A DNA stretch of 64,000 nucleotides from Glaciecola nitratireducens FR1064 (GCF_000226565.1 NC_016041.1:1798001-1862000), one strand, 5' to 3'; shown: positions 18,660 through 28,863, counted from the stretch's first letter. Notes: generated from the sequence alone by a model not told the origin. Numbers and translations are program-made.

Positions 18660-19691
18660 TTATCTGCATAACGACGTAAAATAATCGATGATTTCTTGGT
18701 CACTGATTGCTTCATGATTGGCACCAACTTGAATTTCCATCATTAATTTTTTTGACTTGGGAAAGGGGGAGAGTTGATTAAAAAGCTTGATGCCCATTAC
18801 TTCGTTTAGTTGTATGGCTTTTCTAGTAAGTTCGTCAATATCACCTTCGATAAAAACAAAAAAACCGTTTGTCTGTGGAGTGTTTACTTCTAATTGAGGG
18901 AAGACTTTAAGGAGCGTTGCGATTTTTTTTGCCCGAAGCACAAACTCAGGTATACGTTTAAGTCTATTATCCAGGCCATCCAATGCGCCAATTACCATGG
19001 GAAAAGAGGTGAAAGAATTGCCGCCTAATCGACTTCGCCAAACTTTGCATTGTTCAATGAAATTTGTTTCACCAGCTAGAACAGCACCTCCCATAGCACC
19101 CAAGCCTTTGTAAAGCGATACATAAACGGAGTCGAATAATGCACTAATATCGGCTTCAGATTTTTGGTAATGTGACGTTGATTCCCACAATCGAGCTCCA
19201 TCCATATGGAAATGAATTTGCTTTGTTTTACACCATTGGCTCATCGCCTCCAACTGTTCCCACTGAGTCAATTTAAATCCAGCACGGCGGATTGGTAATT
19301 CAACAGAAAGCGTTGCAAATTTTTCAGTGATTGCTGCTATATCTTGCATATTAAATGGACTGCTGTGGTCACCAATCGGAATTCCCTTTAAGCCTAAGAG
19401 GGTTTGATAAGCGTCATCTTCGTCTAAAACCATGTGCGACATTGAGTGAAGGACAACGTTATTATTTCTGCGCTGTTCAGCCGATACCTTGAGTGCGCAA
19501 AATTGAGCAATCGTCCCTTTTGGAAAAAATAGACATGCAGGTTTATTCAGAAGTGCTGCTACTCGCTCCTCAAGCTCAAGAACGCGACCATTTTGATTAT
19601 AAACATCAACTGGCCCGTCCGCATATTTAGAGCCTTGTAATTGAGTTAACCATTGTTTTTGTGAGTAGCTTGGCATACCCAAATTTCTCAT
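18660..19691 (-). CDS. Threonine-aldolase-like PLP enzyme
   Basis: 343 residues from the ATG at 19691, which has a strong GGGAGAG ribosome binding site; a TTG start 27 bp upstream is less likely. It is a fold-type I PLP enzyme of the beta-eliminating lyase group: HFHMDGARLWES supplies the Asp that holds the pyridine nitrogen, and SLYKGLGAMGG carries the PLP lysine. This matches low-specificity threonine aldolases, which split threonine to glycine and acetaldehyde. Exact substrate unproven. It converges on the Amt fusion gene. Confidence 0.82.
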   Translation of the reverse strand: MRNLGMPSYSQKQWLTQLQGSKYADGPVDVYNQNGRVLELEERVAALLNKPACLFFPKGTIAQFCALKVSAEQRRNNNVVLHSMSHMVLDEDDAYQTLLGLKGIPIGDHSSPFNMQDIAAITEKFATLSVELPIRRAGFKLTQWEQLEAMSQWCKTKQIHFHMDGARLWESTSHYQKSEADISALFDSVYVSLYKGLGAMGGAVLAGETNFIEQCKVWRSRLGGNSFTSFPMVIGALDGLDNRLKRIPEFVLRAKKIATLLKVFPQLEVNTPQTNGFFVFIEGDIDELTRKAIQLNEVMGIKLFNQLSPFPKSKKLMMEIQVGANHEAISDQEIIDYFTSLCR

Positions 19692-19758
19692 GTTCTCTCC
19701 CGAAGAATCATTGCTCAACTAAACTTAGGTACTAGCACCTCGTTAGTAGTCGAAATTT

Positions 19759-22104
19759 TTAAATTTCTTGTTGTTGAGTTAGGAAATTCTCTATTTCATC
19801 AAATGGCATTGGCTTCGCTACGAGGTAACCTTGAGCGGTCTGGCAACCCATCTCTTTGAGCAGTGCTAATTGTTCTTCACTCTCAACACCTTCAGCAACA
19901 ACATTCCGACAAAAAGCAGCCGCCATGTTTATTATTGCTTTTGTTATCGCTACATCTTGAGGGTCGGTTAATATATCCGCAATAAATGTTCTATCTATTT
20001 TAACTTCGTCGGCGGGCAAACTTCTAAAATATGTCAATGAGGAGAAACTCGTACCAAAGTCATCTAACGAAATACGGTAACCTAATTTTTTACAATAATG
20101 TAAACGTTCAACTGCGCTATCTAAATCGCCAAGGGCTGTTGATTCAACTATTTCCAGAATCAAGTAGGAGACTTTATTTGGATGTTCGCATGCAATTTTT
20201 TCTATTCTGCTGAGGAAGTCTTCACTGTTAAAGTACTCAGGAGAAACGTTAATGTTTAAGGTGAATTGCGCATCAAGTTTATGTAAGTTATCTAATAAAT
20301 CGGGTACTAGAGTAAAGATAAATTCGTCAAATGCGACTTGAACATGCGTCTCTTGAATGCTCGGAAGAAAAAAAGCAGGGGACAGAATACCCTTTTCTTT
20401 ATGTGCCCATCGACTCAATATTTCAAAACCTAATATTTGTTTACTCGTAACTGAGAATTTGGGTTGAAAATATGGCTTTATTTCATTATTTATAAGTGCT
20501 TGTGCTACCTCGGTCATCGCTTCTGATTTGCGCTGTTCTTCTCGATATAGGTTGACATTAAAGTGTACGGCTTGATTTTTTCCCTTGTGTTTCGCAATGT
20601 ACATCGCCTGATCTGCATACCGCAATAACTGGTCCATATCAGACCCATCGTCTGGATATTTAGCAATTCCCATACTCGCAGACACTTTGACAATACCTCG
20701 TTCAAGTTGGAATGGGGTATTAATTGCTTCCAAAATGCGCTGATATATTTCGACACTAGCGTGATGCAAAACAACCACGAATTCATCGCCGCTGATGCGC
20801 GCAACAAAATCCTCTTTTCTTGTTACTTGCTCAAGTTTTTCACCTATGATTGAAAGTAATTTATCACCATCATGATGACCATAGGTATCATTTATCAACT
20901 TGAAACCGTCTAAATCTAAAAAGCATATAGAGAAGGTACTGGGTCCGTTGGAACCACTCACAATTGTATCAAGGTAATCAGATAAAGAGCGCCTATTAGG
21001 TAAGCCTGATGTTTCATCAATATGCGCTGCATTATAAAGTCTGCGTGTATAGTTCTGTTTTTCTTGTAATAATTTTGAGCGTTCAATTAATACGCCGACG
21101 GTATAGGTGATTGCCTCGATTGTGTTTATAAACGCTTTTGAGTAGCCTTTTTTTCGGTTGGCCAAACCTATTTGACCTATGATCGTGTTTTTTGAACGGA
21201 TCGGAATTGCGCAATAAGAAGTAACCATAATATCTTTAAGGGCTGGCGCTTTTGTGTCCGCCACGGCGCTGAAATCATTAATAATAAGGTTTTCACCGGA
21301 GGTAAAAGAAAATCCGAGTAAATCTTCAATATCACGCAAATTTAATGCATTTTTGTCAGCATTATTATAAGGAACGTTGATTTCATCATTCGATGTAATC
21401 TCGCAAACGCTTTTCATTTCCAAATATTGGCGCTCTGATGACTCGTCAGCGCTATATTTTACTTCACCTATGTAGCCAAAGTCGCTTTCACTGAGCTCTA
21501 GTAAGTCATTAAGTAAAATGTTGAAGGTTAATTTTTCATTGTCCGTATCAAGAAAAACATGTTGTGCTCTGAAAACCGCCTTATTAACTTGTTCAGCTGT
21601 AGGAGAATTAACGTTGTGAGTGTGACTTAAGTTATCTAGCTCTATTTCAACAAGTCTGGCAAACTTCGCTTGTAGGGCAACATCTTCTTTTGAAAATATT
21701 TTTGGCTCATTATGGATCAAGCAAAAAGCGCCTAACTTGTGGCCGGTTGAAGACCTGATGGGTATGCCGCTGTAAAAACGGATATGAGGATAATCAGTGA
21801 CCAAAGGATTATCGATAAACACTTCACTTAATTTTGTGTCCTCAACGATCATTGCTATATCTTGTTTGATAGTGTGATCACAAAATGATATTTCTCTAGC
21901 TGTTTCGCAAATATTTATGCCAACTTTAGCTTTAAACCATTGCCTTTCCTTATCGATTAGGGATACAGCGGCTATATTTACCGAGAAAGTTTCTTTCGCA
22001 ATTTTTAATAATGTATTCAATACTGGACTTGAAGGTGTATCTAGCAAATTACTTTCTGTAAGTGCTTGTAGTCTTGCCAATTCTTGATGATCAACACTAT
22101 TCAT
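19759..22104 (-). CDS. GAF-GAF-GGDEF-EAL protein
   Basis: 781 residues, no membrane segment. Two GAF domains occupy about 25-160 (AAVSLIDKERQWFKAKVG) and 185-345 (SYCAIPIRSKNTIIGQIGLANR). GGDEF follows (about 355-520; SGDEF at 438-442, preceded by an RKED inhibitory site at 429-432), then EAL (about 535-780; EIL at 561-563, with INVSP, LEIVES, LDDFG, VKIDR, AEGVE and AQGYL). It is probably a soluble bifunctional or switchable c-di-GMP enzyme tuned by small ligands or redox state. It lies downstream of an Aer-like receptor gene but is cut off from it by a terminator. Confidence 0.92.
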   Translation of the reverse strand: MNSVDHQELARLQALTESNLLDTPSSPVLNTLLKIAKETFSVNIAAVSLIDKERQWFKAKVGINICETAREISFCDHTIKQDIAMIVEDTKLSEVFIDNPLVTDYPHIRFYSGIPIRSSTGHKLGAFCLIHNEPKIFSKEDVALQAKFARLVEIELDNLSHTHNVNSPTAEQVNKAVFRAQHVFLDTDNEKLTFNILLNDLLELSESDFGYIGEVKYSADESSERQYLEMKSVCEITSNDEINVPYNNADKNALNLRDIEDLLGFSFTSGENLIINDFSAVADTKAPALKDIMVTSYCAIPIRSKNTIIGQIGLANRKKGYSKAFINTIEAITYTVGVLIERSKLLQEKQNYTRRLYNAAHIDETSGLPNRRSLSDYLDTIVSGSNGPSTFSICFLDLDGFKLINDTYGHHDGDKLLSIIGEKLEQVTRKEDFVARISGDEFVVVLHHASVEIYQRILEAINTPFQLERGIVKVSASMGIAKYPDDGSDMDQLLRYADQAMYIAKHKGKNQAVHFNVNLYREEQRKSEAMTEVAQALINNEIKPYFQPKFSVTSKQILGFEILSRWAHKEKGILSPAFFLPSIQETHVQVAFDEFIFTLVPDLLDNLHKLDAQFTLNINVSPEYFNSEDFLSRIEKIACEHPNKVSYLILEIVESTALGDLDSAVERLHYCKKLGYRISLDDFGTSFSSLTYFRSLPADEVKIDRTFIADILTDPQDVAITKAIINMAAAFCRNVVAEGVESEEQLALLKEMGCQTAQGYLVAKPMPFDEIENFLTQQQEI

Positions 22105-22181
22105 TGTGCAGCTCTTCTATTAAGACGATCGATTATCACTTCCTTGTTATGGTGCGTTAAATAGTGACGATATTCAACAGT

Positions 22182-22220
22182 AAAAAACATTTGCAGGCTT
22201 CGCTAATGCTAGCCTGCAAA
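22182..22220 (-). terminator. Intrinsic terminator downstream of the Aer-like MCP gene
   Basis: Read on the minus strand, TTTGCAGGCT (22220-22211) pairs perfectly with AGCCTGCAAA (22199-22190) around an 11-base loop and is followed by TGTTTTTT. It separates the MCP gene from the GAF-GGDEF-EAL gene. Confidence 0.75.
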
Positions 22221-22290
22221 ATTAACACGTTTATCGCTATTTCGATATAATCTAATGGTCTACTTTGCTAACTTAATTTCAATGTTTTAC

Positions 22291-23853
22291 CTATGAAAAA
22301 CGAGCAATGATAGAGCGCAGGTCTACCACCGTTTGCGCTAAGCGTTGACTTGCATCCAATGCCGATGTGGCGGACTGTTGCGTTAAGGAAGTATTATCTG
22401 CAATTTCTACTATCTGCTCATTTATATGCTCAGAAACAGCGCTCTGTTCCTCTACTGCAGACGACATCATCTCGGTCAATTCGGTAATAGTTCGCACAGA
22501 ATCACGAATATTGCTAAGTGCATTTCTAGTATGGTTAACCGTTTCAACTCCGTGTTGAGCCGCTTTCTCACCTTTTTCTGATGTACCAACAGCGCTCATT
22601 GCTCTTGTCGTTAATACGTCTACAATTTTATGAATTCTGTCTGTTGATTCCCGAGTTTTACCAGCCAGAGCTCTAACTTCGTCCGCTACAACGCTAAAAC
22701 CACGACCTTGCTCACCTGCACGAGCCGCTTCAATAGCCGCGTTGAGTGCCAGCAAATTCGTTTGATCGGCAATGGAGGAAATTAGATTCGCGGCCTGGCC
22801 AATTTCGTTGGTAGAGTCTGCCAATTCGCGCACTGTTTCTGCAATGCTAGCCACGGAGCTGCTTAGAGCATCAATAGCGGTCTTGGCATCATCCGCTAAT
22901 TTCGCGCCATCGTCGACACTGCCTAGAGCGTCCCGTGCACTGACGGCGTTGTTTTGAACGTTACCTGCCACTTCCTGTATAGCCGCTGACATTTCAGTAA
23001 TGGCCGACGCAATCTGCTGTGTTGCGTGACTCTGATGTGCTACAGCTGCAGAGGTAGACTCAGATTCTTTTTGCGTATTTTGTACTATTGTGTCCAATAC
23101 TGATGCGGCATCAGCAATACGCGTCAATGCTGTTCGGCTTCTAGCTATCTCACAGGCTAGCACCAATTTAGCCTGTGCTTTGCTTCCTGCATCGTCGAAA
23201 TACGTTTGTGCAACCATCGTGTCTGAGTAGGAATCAGGACTAATGCTAATAATGTCCTGTAGTTGTTCTTTTTGAAGGTGTGACATCCATAACGCAGAAA
23301 GTAGGGTAGCGCCAAGCACTGCACCGCTCATTAATAGGCCTGACATGCCATAAGCGATAGCGGTGACTATAAGCCCAGGAACAATAATAGGGGAAAGGGA
23401 CTTCAGCATTTTTAACGCGCGATAAAGCAATGATAAGCTCGACTTGCCTTCTCGCACTCTTGCATAAGCTGCTTCGGCACGTGCTTTTTCTTCACTTAGC
23501 GGCAGCACTCTCACGGATTCATATCCAACCACTTTATTGGCTTCGAGTACTGGCGTAACGAAAGCACTGACCCAATAGTGGTCGCCATCTTTACGTCTAT
23601 TTTTGACCAAGCCCATCCATACATGCCCTGACGAAATGGTTTGCCACATCTCTTTGAATACTGCTGGGGGCATATCAGGGTGCCTGATCATATTGTGAGG
23701 TTGACCGATCAATTCCTCTTTTGCATAACCACTGACCTCAACAAAGGCGTCATTGCAATAAGTGATATTACCTTTGGCATCTGTACCTGATATGAGTCGG
23801 TCAGCTGCTTTGAATACATACTCTTTTTGTGTAACTGGTTGATTGTTTCTCAT
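22291..23853 (-). CDS. Aer-like methyl-accepting chemotaxis protein with PAS domain
   Basis: 520 residues from the ATG at 23853; a GTG two codons upstream is possible. A PAS domain (about 10-125, with [21 protein letters not shown] and [11 protein letters not shown]) resembles the FAD-binding PAS of Aer. Two close membrane helices (about 152-198) with almost no periplasmic loop follow, then a cytoplasmic signalling region with the hairpin tip [20 protein letters not shown]. This layout is typical of energy-taxis receptors that sense cell redox state from inside. A sigma-28 type -10 box lies 38 bp upstream and a terminator follows. Confidence 0.9.
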   Translation of the reverse strand: MRNNQPVTQKEYVFKAADRLISGTDAKGNITYCNDAFVEVSGYAKEELIGQPHNMIRHPDMPPAVFKEMWQTISSGHVWMGLVKNRRKDGDHYWVSAFVTPVLEANKVVGYESVRVLPLSEEKARAEAAYARVREGKSSLSLLYRALKMLKSLSPIIVPGLIVTAIAYGMSGLLMSGAVLGATLLSALWMSHLQKEQLQDIISISPDSYSDTMVAQTYFDDAGSKAQAKLVLACEIARSRTALTRIADAASVLDTIVQNTQKESESTSAAVAHQSHATQQIASAITEMSAAIQEVAGNVQNNAVSARDALGSVDDGAKLADDAKTAIDALSSSVASIAETVRELADSTNEIGQAANLISSIADQTNLLALNAAIEAARAGEQGRGFSVVADEVRALAGKTRESTDRIHKIVDVLTTRAMSAVGTSEKGEKAAQHGVETVNHTRNALSNIRDSVRTITELTEMMSSAVEEQSAVSEHINEQIVEIADNTSLTQQSATSALDASQRLAQTVVDLRSIIARFS

Positions 23854-23896
23854 TGTCACGCCCTGTGTGAAGTACTTTTATCACTTATATACAAAT

Positions 23897-23904
23897 TTAT
23901 CGGC
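23897..23904 (-). promoter_or_regulatory. Sigma-28 (FliA) type -10 element
   Basis: GCCGATAA on the minus strand, an exact match to the flagellar sigma-28 -10 consensus, 43 bp before the MCP start codon. The matching -35 position reads GTCA instead of TAAA, so the promoter is only half convincing, but motility-class expression fits a chemoreceptor gene. Confidence 0.45.
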
Positions 23905-24041
23905 CAAATCTCAAAAAGATGACTAAATAATTCAGTTTGCGTTAAAAAGTTCTCGGTACAATTTGTTAAAAGTGCTATGTTCGAATTTTATGCTTATAGG
24001 CACCTGAGCAATATAAGGGTTCTTATTTTTAGGATACTGTT

Positions 24042-25268
24042 ATGTGGAAGAGCAAAGATCGTTCAATAAATGAAACACTCAATTTATTGGAATTAGCTAT
24101 CGATGGGGCGAAAGAGGGCATCACTATTTCAGATATGAAAGATCCCCAAAGGCCTTTGATTTTTGTTAACGAGGGATTCGAATATACCACCGGTTATCAG
24201 CATCAGGAAGTGTTAGGAAAAAACTGCCGTTTTTTACAAGGCCCTCACAAAGACCCTGATAATGATCTCCCATTGAGTGAGTTGAAACAAGCACTTGACC
24301 AAGCGAAACCCTGCACAGTTCTGCTAAAAAACTATCGTAAAAGTGGTGAGCTTTTTTGGAATAGATTGTCACTGACGCCTATTTTCGACGATGACAAAAG
24401 TTTAACGCATTTTGTTGGCGTGCAAACAGATGTCACAGCAGAGATTTTAGCGAAAGAAGCTGCTGCTATAAGTTATAAAAAATTAAAAGAAAATTTTGCG
24501 TTAATGGAACAAGATTTAGCACACGCTAGTTTTGTTCAACAATCGATATTACCGACTAAATTTCCAGACAGTAAATCGCTCAAATTTTATGCGAAATTTG
24601 AACCGATGACCCATATTGGAGGTGACTTTTACGACGTATTCCAGATAAACCCCGATCTCTTTGGTGTAATGATTGCTGATGTCACAGGGCATGGCGCCTC
24701 AGCTGCGTTACTAACGCTGATGGCTTCTCATGTTTTTAAAGAAGCAGCAAAAAATAGTTCCAACCCTGAAGATGTCTTACGTAAAACTAATCAAGCACTA
24801 TACAAAAAAATTCCGCCAGGAAAATTCATAACAATGTTTTATGGTGTTGTTGATGAGGTCGGTAAAACGTTCAGCTATTGTCAGGCTGGCCATCCTTGCG
24901 CTTATTTAATTAGGGGAGACGACCAGACGGTGCACGAACTAACGACTAACTGTTCACTGCTAGGCGTATTTGACGATTCGATGGCAAGGTTTGAGCAAAA
25001 AACAATATCACTCGCGCAGGGCGATAAAGTAGTGCTCTATACAGATGCCTTAGTTGAGGCGAAGGCGCAAGATAAAACGTACCTTGGCAGTGAACAATTG
25101 AACAGCTTGCTATCTGAATCTGCGAGTTGCCCCATTGACCAGTTATTAGAAAAACTGTATCGCAGTGGTTTATTATTCATTGAAGGTGCTGAGAGTCTCG
25201 CGGACAATCCGATTTCTGTAAGTTACCAAGATGATATGACTTTGTTGGGCTTTGAAGTGATTGCATAG
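24042..25268 (+). CDS. LOV-PP2C: blue-light sensor fused to a SpoIIE/RsbU-type phosphatase
   Basis: 408 residues. A LOV domain (about 12-135) contains GKNCRFLQG with the photoactive Cys62, plus FVNEGFEYTTGY and NYRKSGELFWN, all typical of flavin-binding LOV domains. A short helical linker (about 140-165) leads to a PP2C/SpoIIE phosphatase (about 185-405) with metal motifs GGDFYDVF, IADVTGHG and the late YQDDMTLL. Such phosphatases dephosphorylate STAS-domain switch proteins. A STAS gene follows 250 bp downstream at the head of the chemotaxis cluster, and another STAS gene lies at its end. No RsbW-type kinase domain is in this protein. Confidence 0.9.
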   Translation: MWKSKDRSINETLNLLELAIDGAKEGITISDMKDPQRPLIFVNEGFEYTTGYQHQEVLGKNCRFLQGPHKDPDNDLPLSELKQALDQAKPCTVLLKNYRKSGELFWNRLSLTPIFDDDKSLTHFVGVQTDVTAEILAKEAAAISYKKLKENFALMEQDLAHASFVQQSILPTKFPDSKSLKFYAKFEPMTHIGGDFYDVFQINPDLFGVMIADVTGHGASAALLTLMASHVFKEAAKNSSNPEDVLRKTNQALYKKIPPGKFITMFYGVVDEVGKTFSYCQAGHPCAYLIRGDDQTVHELTTNCSLLGVFDDSMARFEQKTISLAQGDKVVLYTDALVEAKAQDKTYLGSEQLNSLLSESASCPIDQLLEKLYRSGLLFIEGAESLADNPISVSYQDDMTLLGFEVIA

Positions 25269-25284
25269 CTTAGCTTCAGTCTCG

Positions 25285-25309
25285 TAAATAGGAGAAAGTT
25301 TACCGATAA
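25285..25309 (+). promoter_or_regulatory. Possible sigma-28 promoter before the chemotaxis cluster
   Basis: TAAA (25285-25288) and ACCGATAA (25302-25309), seven of eight matches to the sigma-28 -10 box. The spacing is 13 rather than 15 bp, so this is weak. It would give a leader of about 200 nt before the STAS gene at 25520. Confidence 0.3.
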
Positions 25310-25519
25310 ACCTCGGGCTTGTTTAATCTATAGTTATTTATTTATTTGATTTGAATCACGCTTTTTATACATAGGTATAAAGTTAGGTAAATAAAACCTA
25401 AACCTTTTCAGCAATACTCCGATACATTCTTTAGAGTCCCAATGTATGCAATAAGATACTGCTTTCTACAAAAATTTCAGTGGCTTATCGCTTAGCATTA
25501 TATATGTAAATGAGGATGT

Positions 25520-25792
25520 ATGAAGCCAAATCCGATATTAAAATTGCCAGCCGAATTAACGATTTCTGAAGTATCTGAATTCAAGTCAGAGTTTATTGCG
25601 TACATTGACGACAATGAAGAAATCATTCTTGATGGTAGTGAAGTTAATCGAATTGATACGGTGGGCATACAGCTGCTGCTCAGCGCATTGATGTATGTTT
25701 CAAAGCAAAAAAAGTCTTATATCTGGCACACGCCATCATCAATTATTTATCAGAGTGTCAAACAGCTAGGTATGAAAGGCTTCTCGTTTTAG
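25520..25792 (+). CDS. STAS-domain protein (anti-anti-sigma-factor type)
   Basis: 90 residues, a single STAS fold with a GAGGA ribosome binding site. The usual phospho-Ser position in the DSSGL motif reads DTVGI, with Thr47 as the possible phospho-acceptor. Small STAS proteins often precede cheY-cheA in this type of cluster. It may be a target of the LOV-PP2C phosphatase upstream, of the HATPase domain encoded at 36421, or both. Which partner it binds is not visible from sequence. Confidence 0.82.
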   Translation: MKPNPILKLPAELTISEVSEFKSEFIAYIDDNEEIILDGSEVNRIDTVGIQLLLSALMYVSKQKKSYIWHTPSSIIYQSVKQLGMKGFSF

Positions 25793-25876
25793 TGAACGCA
25801 AAATATGCTAACTCAAAGCACGGCGGCTTTAATGATTCTTTAATTTTATTTTAATTTGTAAAAAGGGAACAGACCA

Positions 25877-26239
25877 ATGACCAAAATTTTGGTTGTAGAT
25901 GACTCTAACTCAATCCGAGACATGGTGAGTTTTACTCTAAAAAGTGCAGGCTTTGAAACTGCAGAGGCGAAAGATGGTCTTGAGGGCTTAACAAAAGCAA
26001 AATCATCTAGCTTTGATTTAGTTATTTCAGACGTAAACATGCCTAATATGGATGGCATTACTTTGTGTCAGGAGCTACGCAAATTACCCAGCTTCAAATT
26101 CACTCCAATTCTCATGCTAACGACTGAAAGCTCGACCGAAATGAAGATGCGTGGCAAGGCTGCTGGCGCAACGGGATGGTTAGTAAAGCCATTTAACCCA
26201 GAGAAATTGCTGGCGACTATAAAACGTGTTGTGAGGTAA
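25877..26239 (+). CDS. cheY: CheY-type single-domain response regulator
   Basis: 120 residues, a receiver domain only: acidic pair in VVDDSN, phospho-acceptor Asp in ISDVNMPNMDG (about 53), Thr in MLTTESS, and Lys in VKPFNPEKL. The AAGGGAA ribosome binding site is good. It lies four bases before cheA and is the likely phosphorylation partner of this CheA. Whether it acts on the flagellar motor, or as a phosphate sink for a non-motor pathway as proposed for Che2-type clusters, cannot be told. Confidence 0.92.
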   Translation: MTKILVVDDSNSIRDMVSFTLKSAGFETAEAKDGLEGLTKAKSSSFDLVISDVNMPNMDGITLCQELRKLPSFKFTPILMLTTESSTEMKMRGKAAGATGWLVKPFNPEKLLATIKRVVR

Positions 26240-26243
26240 GGCT

Positions 26244-28328
26244 ATGAGTGTCGATCTGTCTCAATTTGTTCCTAGTTTTCTTGAAGAAAGCTTTGAAGGA
26301 CTTGAATTAATGGAGTCAAGCTTGCTGAATTTAGACGCAGGCGACAATGAAACCATTCATTCTATCTTTCGAGCTGCGCATTCTATAAAAGGTGGGGCCG
26401 GCACTTTTGGATTTAATAATGTTACAGAGTTTACCCATTTAGTCGAAACTTTGCTAGATGAGATCAGAGACGGTCGACGAGAGATTACGCCTAAAGATAC
26501 CGAATTATTGCTGGTTGCCGTTGACTGTATGCGTCTATTGATTGAAGCAGCCAGAGATGACGCTGACTATGATGAAAACAAAGTAAGTGAAACTACCCGC
26601 CTTTTAGAACTGACCTTAGAAATGAAAACGCCATCTAGCGATAGTGAAATGGTCGATATTGAGACGGATACGAAAAAGCCAGCAGGAAAAATTTGGCACA
26701 TCACCTTTATTCCAGAACATCATTTGGTGCAAACCGGCAATGACCCTTTATTGTTATTTAATGCGTTGGCAGATCTCGGTGAATTGACCTTAAAAGCAAA
26801 AACTGACCTGATTCCACCGATAGCAGAAATGGATGCGACAGAGCTGTATATTAGTTGGGAGTTATCATTAATTTCAGAGGCTAGTGAAGCAGACATTCGA
26901 GAAGTTTTTGAATGGGTAGAGGATGAATGCACATTAGAAATTGTAAGTACTGAGTTATCGCCTGAACCTGTTGAACCGAACGCCAGTTCTGATATTGCAC
27001 CAACATCCGACTCCGAATTATCAATTAGCCCAATTGCTTCAGCCATTGAAAAACCAGCAAATGCTGTTCAAGCCGCCGAGAAGTCAGATAAGAATAAAAC
27101 AAAATCAAAACAAGATGTAGGCTCTATTCGGGTCGGGGTTGATAAAGTAGATTCGCTCATTAATTTAATGGGAGAGCTTGTTATTACCCAATCAATGTTG
27201 TCAGAACTAGGCAACGATTTTGAAATATCTAAGCTTGAAAAACTAAAGAGTGGCTTAGACCAATTACTGCAAAACACCAAAGAACTGCAAGAAAGTGTGA
27301 TGAAAATTCGCATGTTGCCTATTAGTTTCGCCTTTAACCGCTTTCCTCGTTTAGTGCATGATTTATCAATTAAAACGGGTAAAGAGATGAACTTGGTAAT
27401 AAGAGGTGAGCAAACAGAACTTGATAAAACCGTCATGGAGCAAATTGGTGACCCCTTAGTGCACCTAGTCAGAAATGCGGTTGACCATGGTATTGAATCT
27501 TCAGATATTCGCGTAGCAAACGGTAAACCTAAGTCAGGCACTATTACATTAGATGCTTATCATCAAGGCGGAAACATCATCATTGAAATTAGTGATGATG
27601 GTGGTGGTATTAATCGAGAAGCCGTTTTGAGCAAAGCCATTGAAAAAGGCTTGGTAGATAGCAATGCCACACTAAGCGATAGCCAAGTATTTGATTTACT
27701 GTTTGAGCCAGGCTTTTCAACGGCAAAAGAAATAAGTGATATTTCTGGACGCGGCGTTGGCATGGACGTGGTCAAAAGAAATATTCAATCGCTAGGGGGA
27801 AGAATTCAAGTTGAGTCGGAGCCCGGCAAAGGCAGTAAGTTTAAAGTTAACTTACCGTTAACGCTAGCCATATTAGATGGACAACTAGTCCGTGTTGGTA
27901 CCGAAGTATATATTATTCCGCTCATCACTATTGTTGAATCGTTGCAGGCTAAAGCCGAGTTTATTAATAAAGTTTCTGGGGATATGACCCTTTACCGATT
28001 GCGGGAAGACAATGTGCCCGTTATCCCAATATACCAATTGTTCGATTTACCCGCCGATACTAAAGACGTCAATAACGCACTATTAGTTGTGGTCGAGGCT
28101 GATGGTCAAAAAGTTGGTTTGATGGTTGATGATTTATTGGCTCAGCAACAGGTTGTTATAAAAAGCTTGAAGGATAATTATCAACAAGTTGAGGGGATTT
28201 CCGGAGCCACTATTTTAGGTGATGGGTCGGTTGCCATGATCATTGATGTCCCAGGCATGATAGAAATGGCGATAGAAAGAGCACAAGAAAAGCAAAACGA
28301 ACATACTCTTGATGGAGCATTGGTTTAA
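26244..28328 (+). CDS. cheA: Chemotaxis histidine kinase CheA
   Basis: 694 residues with the standard order. P1/HPt has His46 in RAAHSIKGGAGTFG, a P2-like region spans about 155-240, and a low-complexity linker (about 240-290) follows. P3 dimerisation starts near 295 (VDSLINLMGELV). The P4 ATPase contains HLVRNAVDHGIE, DDGGGI and GRGVGMDVV, and P5 (CheW-like) runs from about 550. All catalytic motifs are intact. Its stop codon shares one base with the start of the first cheW, so the two are translationally coupled. Confidence 0.96.
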   Translation: MSVDLSQFVPSFLEESFEGLELMESSLLNLDAGDNETIHSIFRAAHSIKGGAGTFGFNNVTEFTHLVETLLDEIRDGRREITPKDTELLLVAVDCMRLLIEAARDDADYDENKVSETTRLLELTLEMKTPSSDSEMVDIETDTKKPAGKIWHITFIPEHHLVQTGNDPLLLFNALADLGELTLKAKTDLIPPIAEMDATELYISWELSLISEASEADIREVFEWVEDECTLEIVSTELSPEPVEPNASSDIAPTSDSELSISPIASAIEKPANAVQAAEKSDKNKTKSKQDVGSIRVGVDKVDSLINLMGELVITQSMLSELGNDFEISKLEKLKSGLDQLLQNTKELQESVMKIRMLPISFAFNRFPRLVHDLSIKTGKEMNLVIRGEQTELDKTVMEQIGDPLVHLVRNAVDHGIESSDIRVANGKPKSGTITLDAYHQGGNIIIEISDDGGGINREAVLSKAIEKGLVDSNATLSDSQVFDLLFEPGFSTAKEISDISGRGVGMDVVKRNIQSLGGRIQVESEPGKGSKFKVNLPLTLAILDGQLVRVGTEVYIIPLITIVESLQAKAEFINKVSGDMTLYRLREDNVPVIPIYQLFDLPADTKDVNNALLVVVEADGQKVGLMVDDLLAQQQVVIKSLKDNYQQVEGISGATILGDGSVAMIIDVPGMIEMAIERAQEKQNEHTLDGALV

Positions 28329-28852
28329 TGGATATACAAGCGTTGGCCAAAGATATTCCCGCGGAAGGAGAATATTCGTTAGAGGGAATTGACTTTATTA
28401 CGAGCGGTAAGCAATACCTAACATTCTTGTTAGGAGATGAGCAGTACGCCGTTGATATTTTATGTGTGGAAGAAATAAGAAGTTGGGAGCAACCGACAGT
28501 TATTCCCAATGCGCCGAAATATGTCAAGGGTGTTATTAATATGCGCGGCATTATTGTGCCGATTATTGACTTACGTTTAAAGTTTAAAGTTTGCGATGCA
28601 ATCTACAATGAATTCACTGTAGTCATTGTATTGACAGTGGAACTTGATGAGCACACTAGAACAATTGGTTTTGTGGTTGACGCTGTATCTGATGTGCTGA
28701 ATGCAGAAGATAATGAGATTAAAAAATCACCTTATTTTGGTGGCTGTGTTCCCCAAGCTTACATAGATGGCTTGATAAATGTAGGTACAAAAGTAGTTAC
28801 TTTGTTGAACGTCGAAACATTGCAGCTCATTGAAAAACACAAAGTAGATTAG
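28328..28852 (+). CDS. cheW: CheW adaptor protein (first copy)
   Basis: 174 residues with a CheW fold at about 30-170: YLTFLLGDEQYAVDILCVEEI, VKGVINMRGIIVPIIDLR and the closing INVGTKVVTLLNVE. Unlike the second copy it has an N-terminal extension of about 25 residues. CheW couples receptors to CheA. Two adjacent, clearly different CheW proteins may let the same kinase serve two receptor types, such as the globin receptor and the membrane-bound MCP-like protein. That division of labour is inference. Confidence 0.93.
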   Translation: MDIQALAKDIPAEGEYSLEGIDFITSGKQYLTFLLGDEQYAVDILCVEEIRSWEQPTVIPNAPKYVKGVINMRGIIVPIIDLRLKFKVCDAIYNEFTVVIVLTVELDEHTRTIGFVVDAVSDVLNAEDNEIKKSPYFGGCVPQAYIDGLINVGTKVVTLLNVETLQLIEKHKVD

Positions 28853-28863
28853 GTGAATTAGAC

